Assembly (NCBI GenBank): GCA_020747065.1
Contig: JAGMVK010000007.1
Location: 868,001-932,000, forward strand
Source: Cadophora sp. MPI-SDFR-AT-0126
Taxonomy: Eukaryota; Ascomycota; Leotiomycetes; Helotiales; Ploettnerulaceae
DNA length: 64,000 nt
Reading direction: 5' to 3'
Shown: piece after piece, positions 1 to 11,635 of the stretch
Layout of the letters: the number at the start of each line of letters is the position of its first letter
Position numbering within the stretch: position 1 is the first letter of the stretch
Notes under the pieces: model-generated
Told to the model about the DNA's origin: nothing
Databases searched by the model: none
The model's input: only the letters and a program-made list of their open reading frames with translations
Translations under genes and position numbers: made by a program

Positions 1-2
1 AT

Positions 3-431
3 GGGGGTCGGTTTCTCTGGTGTTGGTCGGGAATCATGACTATCTGGGGGTTCTCACACTTTGCAACCGTGAGACGCTTCTTCGAAAGACCTTCTTGTCG
101 ATATTTGGGAAAGATTAGCTTCATGTTGTATCTCACTCATCGTATGGTAGGGACGATTGCGGGGCATTGGATCCGCAAGCAGCTTTTCAATATCCTCGGC
201 ACTCCATACTCCACTGCAGAAGAGCCAGACATTATCCTGTTAGAGATCAGAGGATTCTCTGGGAATATCTTCACCTACCTTTTCTCCTGGGCTTGCATGC
301 TTCCAATGGCTTTGGCTTTGGCAAACTGGAGTACGATATTGGTGGATGAGCCAAGTGTGAGGTTTGCGAAGTGGGTAGATGTGATGTTAGTCAGTGGTGT
401 CGATTCAGAGCATGGTGTGCGCCCGGTATGA
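3..431 (+). CDS. Acyltransferase 3 family membrane protein, C-terminal part (5' end outside window)
   Basis: The reading frame is open from base 3, so the gene starts left of the window. About 142 residues remain, including a short hydrophobic Trp-rich lead-in before the first visible Met at base 36. The text YLGKISFMLYLTHRMV followed by two more hydrophobic segments (one near the middle, one around LFSWACMLPMALALAN) and a DEPSVRFAKW end is typical of the last helices of fungal acyltransferase 3 (OafA-like) proteins, where a Glu-Pro-Ser/Arg-Phe tail closes the fold. These enzymes move acyl groups onto sugars or secondary metabolites at a membrane. The substrate cannot be told from this fragment. 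Family call is from recognition of the tail pattern; catalytic His of the N-terminal part is not in view. Confidence 0.7.
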   Translation, partial: GGRFLWCWSGIMTIWGFSHFATVRRFFERPSCRYLGKISFMLYLTHRMVGTIAGHWIRKQLFNILGTPYSTAEEPDIILLEIRGFSGNIFTYLFSWACMLPMALALANWSTILVDEPSVRFAKWVDVMLVSGVDSEHGVRPV

Positions 432-2024
432 GTTGAGCTTATGTAAAATGTCTAAATGCTCTCAAATCGACCTGGTACAGGAATCGAAGGCGCTAAAACC
501 TGTCTGAAACACAAGGAGAGATTTTTGGAGACATATAGCGCCTTTCTTCTCGGGGAGTTCGGCATCCCTGATTTCACACTCAATTTTCTAGGGCTTCTAA
601 AAATTCGGTGCAATTCCGTATCAAACTGCTAAGTAAGGGTCCACGTTGAAGAAGAGTAGCAATGGTCCAAGAGAGCACTGGTACTGCTGTGCGGGGTATC
701 TCAGCCGGGATTTGAATCCTCGGTCCCAAGACTACACTCATCTATTTGGACACCAATATTACCTTATGGACTCAGTGGCAATTCAAGAATGTTAATGACT
801 TCCTCAAAATCGCAACGAAGGCCACGGCTTTTCATATCAGCAATGTGTATTAGTGATACACGGCCGATTGTTTGCGATGCGTCGGCTTTTAAAAGTATAC
901 CTTTTTTGGCTCAAAGTAGGGGTAATTTTGATTTACACTTTTGTACTCCCAAGTTTACATTGAATTTTATACTCAATTCCTATTTTACACTTGATTTGCA
1001 CTTAATGTTATATTTTATTCGAATGAATATATGATATTAATAATCTCACTTCCTTTAGAATGTATTAGTATAATTAATTATGGTCGAAACCGCCCAGTGC
1101 ATAAGACTATTCTATATTTCGAGCATTAAGGCACATAAAATAACATTTGAAAAGGGTTGAGGCGATAGAAACAACCCCTCATGATACATGGTAACAATAT
1201 GGGATATTCCCCGTATGCCAACTAGTTGGGATGCATCGCGTCTGCTTCAGGTGGATAATAATTTGAATGCTAAGGAGTGAGGATGCTGAGAGTCTGCCTT
1301 GATCTCATTCAATATTCTTCAACAAGACAGCGATTCTTACTCTCAAGACTAGGGATGCTGAAAGTATGCTAGTTAATCATCAAGGGTACTCTTGGGACAG
1401 GGATTCAAGAAGGTTCGGCCTATGCAGAAAGTAAGTATTATTGAGTTACCATCTTCCCCTCGACTTGATCGGTAAATGCGTACCTCCGTACAAAACCTGG
1501 CTTCGTGTGTTAGCTTCGAGGGGTCCTTGAAAATCGAGGGCATAAGATCTAGTTTTCTACCAGTTTAACATTTCTTTGATGTAAGAGAGAATAATCACTC
1601 GGATTTTGACTTTGAGCTCAAGGTACCCTCAGGGTACCCTTAGGGCACCAAGTGGGCTTTCAAAAGATTCGATCTCATTTAATTTTACCTATAAACCTTA
1701 AGGCTCCACTTCGGAACAACTGACGCAAGTGTCAGGCAATACCAAGGGTGAGGCAGAAAGGCGACCTGATTTCCAGCAGGATTTCCCTATTCGCCAAAAA
1801 TCTCGTAAAGAAAGTTTAAGATACGAACTAGCCCCGGAATACACCGAGAGAACATAACGAAAGAAAACTCCTTGCATTACTAGTTTTCTGTCCGACCTAA
1901 AGTCTCCGAACAGGCTAATTAAGAGTTCTTGGATATTTCAGCTGACCTGTTACGAAGTATAAAACTCGTTTGTAATAATTCAACAATAACACAACCAGAT
2001 CAACGCCCCATCTCTAGCTAAAAC
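432..2024. other. Intergenic, AT-rich, no gene seen
   Basis: No reading frame with coding character. Bases about 880-1080 are strongly AT-rich. A tRNA-like T-arm near 700-715 does not fold into a tRNA. The last 100 bases are the presumed leader of the arylsulfotransferase gene. Confidence 0.5.
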
Positions 2025-3889
2025 ATGACTTCGCCATCTCAAGATATCACCACCCCTCGGACATCACGCTTTTTTTCCGTAAGTCCTGGTTTTGACCATT
2101 ACTTGCGGTTGGCATGCTAACAGGTGTAACCTTGTTCTTTCAAAGCGCCCCGATATTCAATCCCCAATCTTGGATGTCAAAATTCATGATCATATGCGCA
2201 CAAGCAATGGATATATCTTCATTGCCCCTTTCCATGCCACACAATCCGGGCCCTACATATACGACAACAATGGTGTGAGTTTTGCCCAGGACTGCCAACC
2301 GCTGTCATTGAAAGTTCCAGCATTAGCTTACCAGAACCCTTTGAAATCAGAGTCTAGTCTGGTCTGGTTTTGGAGTAGCCGGGCCAGAAAATGCTTACAA
2401 CTTCCATGTTTGCTCGTATCGGGGAGCGGATCACCTCTGTTTCCATTCCGGGACTCATTTTCGAACATACTCAAAGGGACATGGAGTTGTGATGGATAAT
2501 CAGTATCGGCTACTTACAACAGTAAATGCCGCTTCAGTGGGTCTTCCAAGCGATATGCATGACTTTAGGTTGAATGATAGAGGAGAAACGGCTCTCATGA
2601 CCATATATCAACCGAGGCAGCTTGACTTGAGCAAATTTGGTGCCACTTTGGGATTGGGATGGATTCTAGACTCTGGCTTTCAAGAAGTCAACATAACTTC
2701 CAACGAATTACTGTTTGAATGGCGATCTCTTGATCATATCACACCGGAATCGAGCTACCAGCCACTCAATATCAGTGAGGAGGGACATGCACCCGAAGCT
2801 GCATGGGACTACTTTCACATCAATTCAGTGGATAAGAATCGCGATGGAGACTACCTCATCTCTGGACGGCATACAAATTGTATATACAAGATCTCCGGTC
2901 AATCAGGGTCCGTTCTCTGGGAGCTGCAAGGCAAGAATTCGACATTCGAGCTGTCGGGATTCAACTTCTCTTGGCAACATGACGGCCGATGGTTATTTGA
3001 GAATGATACCACCTCTGTCATTTCTCTTTTTGACAACGCTCGGCAAAGTAATCAGAAGGTGGATAGCTTATATTCCTCCGGCAAAATAATCACACTTGAC
3101 CATGTCACGAACTTGGCAAGGCTGGATAAGGAGATTCGGTCACCGACCACATCTACCGGAAGCCTATCTACCGAAAGCCAGGGAAACATGCAGATACTTC
3201 CAAATTCCAATCTCTTCTTTGGCTGGGGCGCAGAAGCACACATTTCAGAACATCTTTCTAATGGAACGCCAATTTGGCACGCCGTTTTCGGGCAAGCACA
3301 TAATCCGAATACTTATCGAGCTTTCAAGGCACCCTGGCAGGGCAATCCTGGTCTGACAACTCCAGCACTTTGGGCGTATGGCCGAACCAACTCGTCTCGC
3401 ACTGCGGTCTACGTCAGCTGGAATGGTGCGACGGAGGTTGAGGCCTGGAATGTGTACGCTAGTGAGTCCTCCAGGAGCTCACTCGAACTAGTTGCAATTC
3501 GGGCACCCAAGGTTGGGTTCGAAACAACCATAATTTTAGATCGGCATTATCCGTGGGTCGCTGCCGAAGCAGTCGGAAAAGATGGCACGGTTATTCGAAA
3601 CTCTTCTCTCCAGAAAACATTCATCCCGGGTGATCAGATTTTGCCGTTTTGTGACGAGATGCATTGTTCCGGACCTCCAACAAGCGAGTTCAAGAAGGAA
3701 GCTCCCAATAGCCTCAGTCTTCTTCTAACGGTCGGAGTGTGGAGCGTTCTTGGCTTGATAGCGATCGCTTTGGTAGTACTGAGTAGGCATTTTTGGACGA
3801 AGTTGGTTTTTCGGGGAGCCAAAGACTATATGAAAGTGGCAGACAATCAGGATAGCTTCGCGCTCCAGGATGTAAGTAGGGAACGATAG
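2025..3889 (+). CDS. Arylsulfotransferase (ASST)-family membrane protein
   Basis: Model: join(2025..2078, 2146..2274, 2351..3889), 573 residues. Both introns are phase 0, 67 and 76 bp, with gtaagt and gtgagt donors. They join to give RPD near the N-terminus, then GYIFIAPF, GPYIYDNNG and LVWSGFG, which follow the order of conserved blocks in fungal arylsulfotransferase-domain proteins; HGVVMDNQYR, DMHDFRLND and TALMTIYQPRQ follow. The ASST fold is a six-bladed propeller; bacterial ASSTs move sulfate between phenols with an active-site His, but many fungal members have no proven activity. A single transmembrane helix lies near the C-terminus (LLLTVGVWSVLGLIAIALVV) followed by a basic cytoplasmic tail. 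No N-terminal signal peptide is visible in the first exon, so the true start may lie in a missed exon. Start chosen as the ATG immediately in phase with the first splice. Confidence 0.8.
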
Positions 3890-4792
3890 GGCGGACCAAG
3901 CGAGCACGTGTTTGCTACTCGTCTGGAAGCCTTAGAGAGAAGTTTTAACATCATCCTGCCTCATCAGCAAAACTTTCGATCCCGCCATAGGTATTAATCT
4001 TAAACGCTTTGCGAAGATTTCTCCTGCTTGGATTGGCTTTAGCTTGTACGTGAAGTCGTATTTTAGTTAATGACATCAGAGGCCCCTAAATTCAGCATAC
4101 TTCGTACACTCATTTAAATGCTCTTGGAGAAGACTGGATTATATGCTTCTACAACAATAGAGTATATCGTAAATTGGTTGATAATCAAGGCCTTGTAGAT
4201 TACAAGAAGCAGGCAGTGCAACAAAAATCATTACTGCAGGCACGACAAAGTCACAGTTTCCATTCCAGCGTTCGGGCGATTTGAATCTGAATTTGAATGC
4301 ATCACTGGATTTTATATAGAAAAGCCTGCCGAGGTCCTTTAAGATGTTGGTAGTGTTGCTAAGTAACCTGGTGTTAACTGGGGCATTGCTATACAGCTCC
4401 TTTTACTGGTTGTCCACTGGACGTGATTGATTTTGTACACAGCTTGGACCTATGGCAAGAGCAGAAGCTAGAAAGCTCTCCCCGATGAAAGTTAGACAAT
4501 GAGATCTACTGTGTAGGTAGCACGCCTTCCACGGTTTGTATTCCTTGCATTCACATCGATTCAATTTGGCCGGAACCCGTCGCATAGAATGTGGTACCTG
4601 AATATCAAGCTTTGTGGTAGATTATCTGTGACCAGAATCGAAACCTAACACCAAAAGCGACTTATCGCCAGTACTCCTCTCCCTATCTCCGTCTCCAACG
4701 ATTCAAGTGAGAACCAGCTGCTTTGCATGCGGTATGTATGTAGGTAGATAGCCAGCTAATCCAAAAATCCCCACTTGCGTTCTCGCTTAAAC
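3890..4792. other. Intergenic, nothing clear
   Basis: Between the converging arylsulfotransferase and small peptide genes. Short frames only, no family features, no RNA gene recognised. Confidence 0.5.
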
Positions 4793-5054
4793 CTATGGGC
4801 AGCCGCCACATCCATTCTAATCATAGCCATTAGTCCATGCAAGAGTTAGGCGGAGGAAAACGGATGTGAAGAATGAATATTCTTACGCAGCATGCTTGCA
4901 CATAGCCATTCACACAGGTGCAACAGCCAATACGGTTACATGCTCGTTTTTCAAGTCCGGCGGCCGGGGAAAAGGGCTCGCCTAGAGCGGGAAAAGCCCT
5001 GGCGGAGACGATTGTTGCCATGGCGGCTATGGCAGTGACAAGTAGGAACTTCAT
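4793..5054 (-). CDS. Small secreted cysteine-rich peptide with Kex2 site
   Basis: Model: complement(join(4793..4816, 4887..5054)), 63 residues. Exon 1 encodes a classic signal peptide (MKFLLVTAIAAMATIVSA), a short pro-region, a Lys-Arg Kex2-type cleavage site, and the first six cysteines of the mature part. Without splicing the frame runs into a non-Cys tail. A gtaaga donor at 4886, a CTAAT-type branch site and a ttag acceptor give a 70-bp phase-0 intron. The second exon is seven codons plus stop and adds two more Cys in a Gly-Cys-rich end. The predicted mature peptide is only about 26 residues with eight Cys, including two adjacent Cys-Cys pairs, so four disulfides are possible. It could be an effector, antimicrobial or signalling peptide; no named family is recognised. 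The even Cys count after splicing supports the model. Confidence 0.72.
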
Positions 5055-6839
5055 ATTGAGTATCGAGGTTCGATCAGATAGCGTGGCGTAAGTTGATTGG
5101 CTGAGGGTGAATCCTTGGGACCTTTTTCAATGTTGTAAACAAATGATATGATCAAGTGTTGATGATACAATAGAATCTAAAGGAGTAGGGGCAATATATA
5201 GAAAATGAGTAGCCGGTTCTAAAGTAGTGACGAGTACTTCAATGAACGCTTCTCGGCTTCGTCGGAGGGTTCTTGGGCTTCTAAATTTCACCTTGTAAAA
5301 AATAATACTGAGCATGCCAGTGACCCTTCGTTCGCTGAGACATTACATAGCACTAGCAGGGGCAATGTGTAAGGGGTTTTGATTGGTCTATGGAGTATAT
5401 ATCACAACCACACAGCCTCATCACCCTGGCGGATAATAACGTGTCCCATGTTAGCGCGGGGAAATGTTTCAGCGAACCCAGAGATACTTCAACTAGCAAA
5501 AAGTAACTCCCATCTAGCCCAATAGCGAAAGCCTCTTCTTCCTTTCTTGTTGAACACTATTATGGGCCGGAGATACATAGTGGGGTGGCAAAGCTGCTCT
5601 CAGCTCTAAAATCGTCTGCTTACCTTTCGGTCAGTGTATATGCACGGCAAGGCTATATAGTAATCTGGCCACTCAATGGATTGAGGCGATCCAATGCCCA
5701 AGTGTATTCTCTCATTTCCGATTCATGCCGAGGTTTTGATAGAGTTGTCGATCGAAAGTAGGTTAGATTAAAGTCCCACAAACCGGGGTATTAGTGCTTC
5801 AAGCTTGGGTGTAAACTCTAAACCCGACCCGACAGACTTGAGTTTCGGCCTTGATATACTTAGAAGTTTAACTGTGACAGCCTGCCCCTGGCCCTGCTGC
5901 CCACAATTTCAATAGGAAAGTATCCCTAGTGGTCTAGAACTTGTCAGTCACCGAAGGATTTAATTGTTACTGGCTGATGGCTCACATCACAGGGTATTCG
6001 CAAATCACTACGAAGGTACGTACCTCTATAAATTTGGCTGGTGCTTTACACAACATTGGACGCTAGATAGTGATCACAATATTATGTAAAATCCTCGAAC
6101 TGATGCCGGCGCAGAGACGGAAGAGAAGGCAGCTCCTGCCTCTATCTCTACTCGTTCCCACCAGAAATAATGCTCTTGATAGCAAGCAAGCTTTCAGCCA
6201 TCTGCTTCTTGTCATGCTCTTTGCAGCTGCCGCTTGAAGCACATCGTTGGACCCGGGGTCTAGACGTCTTTACATAATTAACATCTACTATTTTGCTCGA
6301 ACTTCTGTTATCGTTAGCAAGAGACCTTTTCCCAAAACTTCATATGTCAGGAGCGTGTCTGCTTTCGTCGAATGGGTGCAATTAAGTGACTTCGGCTAAT
6401 TAATCACACGACATTTGGGCATTAGCCGTCCCTTATAGAGCTTAAGCTACTGTAAGCTAGACTGATCACGATATTGGAAGTATTTTTTTCACAACCAGTT
6501 GGCAAAAAAGCGGCACTGTTGTGACACTAATATTGAATCTCCTCTTTGGATTTCCCAACACCTCGGGGTTCCAGATGATCACACCCAACAGAAAATAAAA
6601 TCTGCTATCTGTCGATTCCCACACAGTGGCAGATATGATTACTACTCTTTTGAAGCCCAAGCAATGAACATATCGACTAAGAGGCCAAGCATTGCTTGAC
6701 GACTGATGTCTGTGTGCATACACGACTAGGAGCTTTGAGACAAAAACTAGTATCGGATTTGGTGAGATCTAAACTTGGCCAGCTTGGTGCTCGAGAGAAT
6801 CATCGTACAAAAAGATTGCAATATCCTTATTATTGAATT
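5055..6839. other. Intergenic, AT-rich, no gene seen
   Basis: Only short frames without coding character on either strand. Probable promoter of the leftward small peptide gene next to 5055. No transposon ends or RNA genes recognised. Confidence 0.45.
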
Positions 6840-7180
6840 GACTATGCGTTAGATGTAGTAGGCTTTGGAGAACGAGGGTTTGCGGAGCTTTTGCAAGATG
6901 GACCAATCCGGCTTCTACCCCAGACCGTCCAGATTCAAAATGGGAAAGTCAAAGTATTGTACGCATGGCTGGAGACACGCATCACCCACACCATCCACGA
7001 GATATTCCAACAGGCTTCTAAAACTACGCTGGATGTCGGTGGAAGAGTCGACTGCTGATGATGGATTGAAGCTGTTCTCGAGAGGGCAGCACCGACTGAT
7101 TCATCAACGGTCAAAACGCCTTGTCTAGAAGTGACATCGGGGCAAGTGACGGTATGCAACCCCTGCCCCATCTGGTCCAC
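6840..7180 (+). pseudogene. Short coding relic of unknown family
   Basis: The frame starting at 6840 reads as plausible protein for about 72 codons (for example GFGERGFAELLQDG and IRLLPQTVQIQNGKVK), then meets two adjacent stops (TGATGA at 7056-7061), then stays open to about 7180. The amino-acid texture (hydrophobic/charged alternation, few rare residues) is better than in the overlapping frames, but no start codon, splice sites or family are identifiable. Read here as a fragment of a decayed gene; chance remains possible. Confidence 0.3.
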
Positions 7181-8108
7181 CTGAAATTAGCTTCTGGATC
7201 TTTTTGGTGTCCTCGTGCGCGCAAAATTGTCGATTTTTGCGGCAGTATGTCCAAGATTCTATGCTGTAGATGAGGATGGTATACGGGCCGGCTATTGGGT
7301 ACAGTTTAACATTGTGTGTAAGGTCGCATAGCTTTCGACTGTGTTACAACTTATTTTTTGCATTTATATGCACCTAATGTTAGCTGAGAAGGCAACGGTG
7401 GCCGCGTACCGCTTGGATATGGGATATTGTACGCGAGCGCTTGGGCAGCGCGAGGTTTCACTGTTTTGTAATTAGTCGGCCACGAAATCATCGGCCAAAC
7501 CTGGCCCAAAAATATCTCTGACTCCCTTTGTATACTGGCAGCATTTCACATGTTCAAGTTCACTATGCCTCTCTACTCCCCATTCCACCCTCGCCTCACT
7601 CTAGCTCACCTAAGCTCACCCAGAATTTCAAATAAAGCAGCTCTGCTCACCTTTCCAAATAGAACGCAAATTTCTTCGCAAGTAAGTATTCAGATTGACC
7701 AATCAGTTGTGATCCCCCTCAGAAGTCGCCCCAAGAAGAACTATAATTACAACAACGATTGACGAACGAAATAACGTCGAGTGGCTGTCCGCAAGCTTCC
7801 GTGAGGATCGCCTAAAGCTTGATCCGTCCAAGCTTTTTTTTTGTCCGGTCATGATATGTACAACCCCACTTTCGACTCGGTTCAATCATGTTCTATTTAT
7901 CCTGACCATGTTATTCCTCCACGAGATCTATACCGTTGAAATGATTGGACACTTCTATGCAGACTCCCGCAGTTCTGGATGACAATGTTTTGTCTACTTC
8001 TGGAAGCGGGGCTGCCGGGGGAACTGGACATCAAGTATATAAACTGTTGTTCCAGTCTCCCACGAGAATCAAAAGATACATTTTATTATTACGTCCAGGC
8101 CAAGAAAA
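7181..8108. other. Intergenic, promoter side of the phosphatase relic
   Basis: No convincing gene. A TATA-like element (tatataaact) lies near 8036-8045, about 70 bases upstream of the phosphatase ATG. Confidence 0.4.
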
Positions 8109-9903
8109 ATGCGTAACACTACGAAAGCTTCTTTGGGTCTGTTGATTCACAGCACGACTGCCCAGCTTAACAGCACAGTCGCAGCGTCAAGTTTTGTTGG
8201 TGCCACAACAGCTAATACCTATCCACCTTCTGGCAGTAAGTAAGAAACCTCTTGAAATAAGCATGCTGATTCATTTGTAGCAAGTGTGAACCCTTCACTG
8301 TTCCCATCGGAGCCTATTGTTGGTTTTCCGGGGCCAACCCCGACAGGTGCAGAACCTGCTGCTATTCAGACAGCGGCAGCATACCCCTACAACAATGGCC
8401 CAGCGAACCAATTTCCCCTAGTTGCGCCTCAGCAGTACGGCAAAGGCGAGTTTTCAGACAATTTCAACATTGCCAAAAATTGGGGAAACCTCTCGCCATG
8501 TTATTCGGTCTCCTCGGCAGATTATGGCTTGCCAGATGCAAGTCCGCTGGTCCCAGAAGGCTGCAGTATTGTCCAAATGCATCTCCTTTACCGTCATGGA
8601 GCCAGATATCCAACAACTGGTGGAGCACCGTCAACCTTTGCAGAGAAATTGCAGAATGCGACTCGCGATGGAGGTTTTAATGTCACTAGCGAGCTTGGTT
8701 TCCTATCTGATTGAACGTATAAACTTGGAGCTGAACTCCTCGCTCCTTTCGGGCGCAGTCAGCTCTTCAATCTTGGAATTGCTTACCGCCAACTTTATGG
8801 TGAGCTTCTCAACAACTTCACGGAAGCCGGAACAATTCCGATCTTCCGGACAGAGTCGCAAGATCGCATGGTCAAAACGGCCGAGAATTTCGCTGCAGGC
8901 TTTTTGGGGTCCCTGAGTATCAACAACATGTCAACATTGAGATTTTGGTCGAGAGTCCAGGAGTGAACAATTCTGGAGCTCCGTATGATGTTTGTCCAAA
9001 CTCCAACATCAAAAGTCGAGGCAGCATTGGATCCTCGGTCGCTGAGGAGTTTGCGAAGAATGCATTCAACTCAACAATTTCTCGTCTGCCCGCACAGGTT
9101 TGTTCAGAAAGACAACCGCAGAGAGAAATGCTGATGTTTTCAGGTTTCCGGTGTCAATTTTACCGCTACTGATGCTGTTGCGATGCTTCAATTGTGTTCG
9201 TACGAGACCAACGCTCTTGGATACTCGAAGTTCTGTACTCTGTTCAGCGAGGAAGATTTCCTGACTTACGAATATTACTATGATTTGACATTCTACTACA
9301 ACAATGGTCCAGGATCTCCAGTCTCAGCCGCGCAAGGAAAAAGCTACCTGCAAGAATGGGTTGCACGCTTGACTCACACCTTCCCAAGCCCTACCTCGGC
9401 TCTAAATGAGACTTTCGACAACACTACCACATTCTTTCCACTCAACAACTCCATCTATGCAGATGCTACTCATGAGGTTGTTGTGTTAGATACGTTGACT
9501 GCGTTCAACCTCACAGCTCTTTTTAAAGGGCTGCCATTGGATCCGAAGGATAATCAGCACAGCAACGTTTTCGTGACATCCAAGCAAGTCCCATTCGCCA
9601 CACATTTCACCACACAAGTACTTGAGTGTCCAGCTTATACACCAACGAGACAGATCCGCTTTATTGTGTAAGTGTTCTCACATGCTTCAGTGGTCAAAGG
9701 CTGACACACGTAGAAACGACGCTGTCGTCCTCGTTGCCGAATCTTACTCAGGCTGCTCAGATGACCCCAATGGTCTCTGCTCTCTTGACACAGTGATTTC
9801 AGTACTACAAGACCGGATTTTGGAGATCGATTATGACTATGACTGCTTCGCCAATTACACTGCGAATGCTGGCATTGACTACAATGGTCGAGCACCGAGG
9901 TGA
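8109..9903 (+). pseudogene. Histidine acid phosphatase (phytase/PhoA-like), disrupted
   Basis: Exons read 8109..8235, 8281..9097, 9144..9667, 9714..9903, with three 45-46 bp introns. The catalytic RHGARYPT motif is present, then LGAELLAPFGRSQL and FRTESQDRMV, matching the N-terminal half of fungal histidine acid phosphatases; ATHEVVVLDTLTAF fits the later His-(Asp/Glu) proton-donor region, here HE. These secreted enzymes hydrolyse phosphomonoesters or phytate. Two lesions break the frame. A TGA at 8712-8714 lies where the family has Trp before TYKLG (TGG to TGA). One base is missing in the G-run at 8906-8909: restoring the frame gives the family-like text VPEYQQHVNIEILVESPG. The N-terminal 20 residues are a poor signal peptide. 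Many N-x-S/T sites fit a secreted ancestor. Alternative: sequence errors, but two independent ones would be needed. Confidence 0.85.
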
Positions 9904-9924
9904 ACGCGGAATGTGGCAAGGAAC

Positions 9925-10059
9925 AAGATAGACGATTTTAAGATAGACTATTCTAAAATAAATTATTCTAAGATAGATTATTCTAAGATGATTTATATTA
10001 AGATAAGTTATTTTAAAATAGATTTTATTAAGATAGTCTATTCTAATATAGTCTAGTAT
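9925..10059. repeat. Minisatellite, nine 15-bp units
   Basis: Nine consecutive AT-rich units with consensus aagatagattattct start every 15 bases from 9925, beginning 21 bases after the phosphatase stop. Units differ at one to five positions, so it is an old array. On the minus strand it produces a fortuitous pentapeptide-repeat frame. Confidence 0.9.
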
Positions 10060-10460
10060 AGAATTCATACTGAAATTAATTATTAATATCTTCCCCTGTG
10101 AGAATACAGACTTCCGTCCGGAATGTGGTGAAGAGATTTGGTGAAAGAAGGCGGTCACTGCATGAATCTGTTAGCGAGCATTGCCCTAGGACGCTAGCGA
10201 TGTCGGGGCGCCAAGGACCATCCCGCTCACCGACCTTCCTTCTGATCTATTGTAGTCAACCACGACAGCTCAGCTCAGCTCTTACTCACAAGAAGATCGT
10301 TCCCAATTTCCTTTTTTCAGAAGTGTCTACTCTGCATATATTCAGAGACCTCTCTGTCTACATTTGCCCTTACTCCTGCTTGCGACTTCCAGCCACTCAA
10401 TCCTTGTGAAAGGCCATCTCATTTGGGTGCCAGCGACCGTTTAACACAGCCTCGTACGAA

Positions 10461-11635
10461 ATGTCTCTACCACAACCTCCCAAACAGCTTGTCTATACCC
10501 TGCCTAATGGCAAGACTGTCTGTTTCGATCACCATCTCAGACGTTGTGATTTTTGCACGGTGGACTTCTCTTTTGGCGAATCTGATGAGGATGAACCAGG
10601 CTACTACGACTCTGACGACATCGATGACCTCGCTGACGAGCATGGTTCTAAAGATGATGAGAATGATAAGCGTGTCTTTATTCTGACTGGATGTGCCGCA
10701 CGTTTACTCCACAGTGGGATGAGCAGATTCTCGGACCTGGCAATGCTTCCAAAATCCAGAAGAACTACGACAACCCCCCGAAGGCATTGCCTTTGTCGAA
10801 AGTTCAGACACACTACTGCTCGTGTTGCCACCTCACATGGTACGATTTTTATTAGTTGTGACTCTTCCTCGAGCGCCCAGGATCTTGTTCCATGATTTTG
10901 TCTTCATATCGGGAAAATGGCAGACCGCACACTGACAAGTCGAGTAGGGTAGTTGGAGGAAAAGGAGAAGCCGCTGCCAAAGACCACCCGTCTCATCACA
11001 CCTACTCACATGAATATGCTGGTACAAACCGCTCATTGCTCGTATTCACAGATGGTGCCTGTTCTGGAAATGGATTTCAGGGCGCTCGAGGAGGACTAGG
11101 TGTGTTCTTTGGCCCCGGATCGAAATTCAACTTCGCGGAGCGTCTCGACATTTCTGGTACACCAACAAGTCAGAAGGTAGAAATTGAAGCTGCGTCTCGT
11201 GCCATGGAGATTGTTCGCACCAAGATTCTTCCTGATCGTCGAAACATTGTCACAGGATCTAGAGGCGGTCATAACCCTCGTGCTGTATCTGATGTCATGC
11301 GCATGAGACTTATAATAGTCACCGACTCGAGTACATTACTTCTGTTTCCAATCTCCAGACATATTCACTGATTTAATCAAATAGGCTACCTCGTCGAGTG
11401 CATGTGTACACATTTCACGAAGTGGAAGAAGAACGAGCAAGGCTTGCTAGTAAACAAGAATGGAAAAGTGGTGGAGAATTCTGAAGCATTCTTGCGGTTG
11501 CAGAGCGCTGTTGAAGGTCTGAGTATGGCCAGATGTCAGGTTGAGTACTACCATGTTGGTAGAGAGGAGAATAAGGATGCGGACTCTCTTGCAAAAGGAA
11601 GTATCGAAGAAGAAGTACCAGGACGTCGAGGCTAG
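10461..11635 (+). pseudogene. Fungal RNase H-domain protein with N-terminal Cys/His motif (copy 1, frameshifted)
   Basis: The N-terminal part has PPKQLVYTLPNG then a CFDHHLRRCDFCTVDF motif (C-x2-HH-x3-C-x2-C), likely zinc binding, followed by an acidic run. A later segment in another frame has THYCSCCHLTW. The C-terminal half is an RNase H fold: TDGACSGNG (first Asp), KVEIEAASRAMEI (Glu), VTDSSYLVE (second Asp, across a 54-bp intron 11331-11384), and ENKDADSLAKG (last Asp), so all four acidic residues are present. The frame shifts near 10698: one base seems lost in a T-run, because restoring it aligns ARFTPQWDEQI with ARFHSKFDPQI of the neighbouring copy. A second break lies between about 10840 and 10985, where a gt donor at 10840 may begin an intron but no single splice restores the frame. 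Role unknown: possibly RNA/DNA hybrid cleavage. Confidence 0.65.

Noticed and set aside
690..720. tRNA-like T-arm (gatttgaatcct)
   Set aside because: The stem does not pair as a T-arm and no acceptor, D or anticodon arms fit around it on either strand.
8422..8916. Plus-strand 164-codon frame within the phosphatase
   Set aside because: Out-of-phase shadow; the RHGARYPT frame is the coding one.
9805..10158. Minus-strand 117-codon frame with Ile/Tyr pentapeptide repeats
   Set aside because: It is produced by the 15-bp AT minisatellite and by the antisense of the phosphatase exon; no domain or start context.
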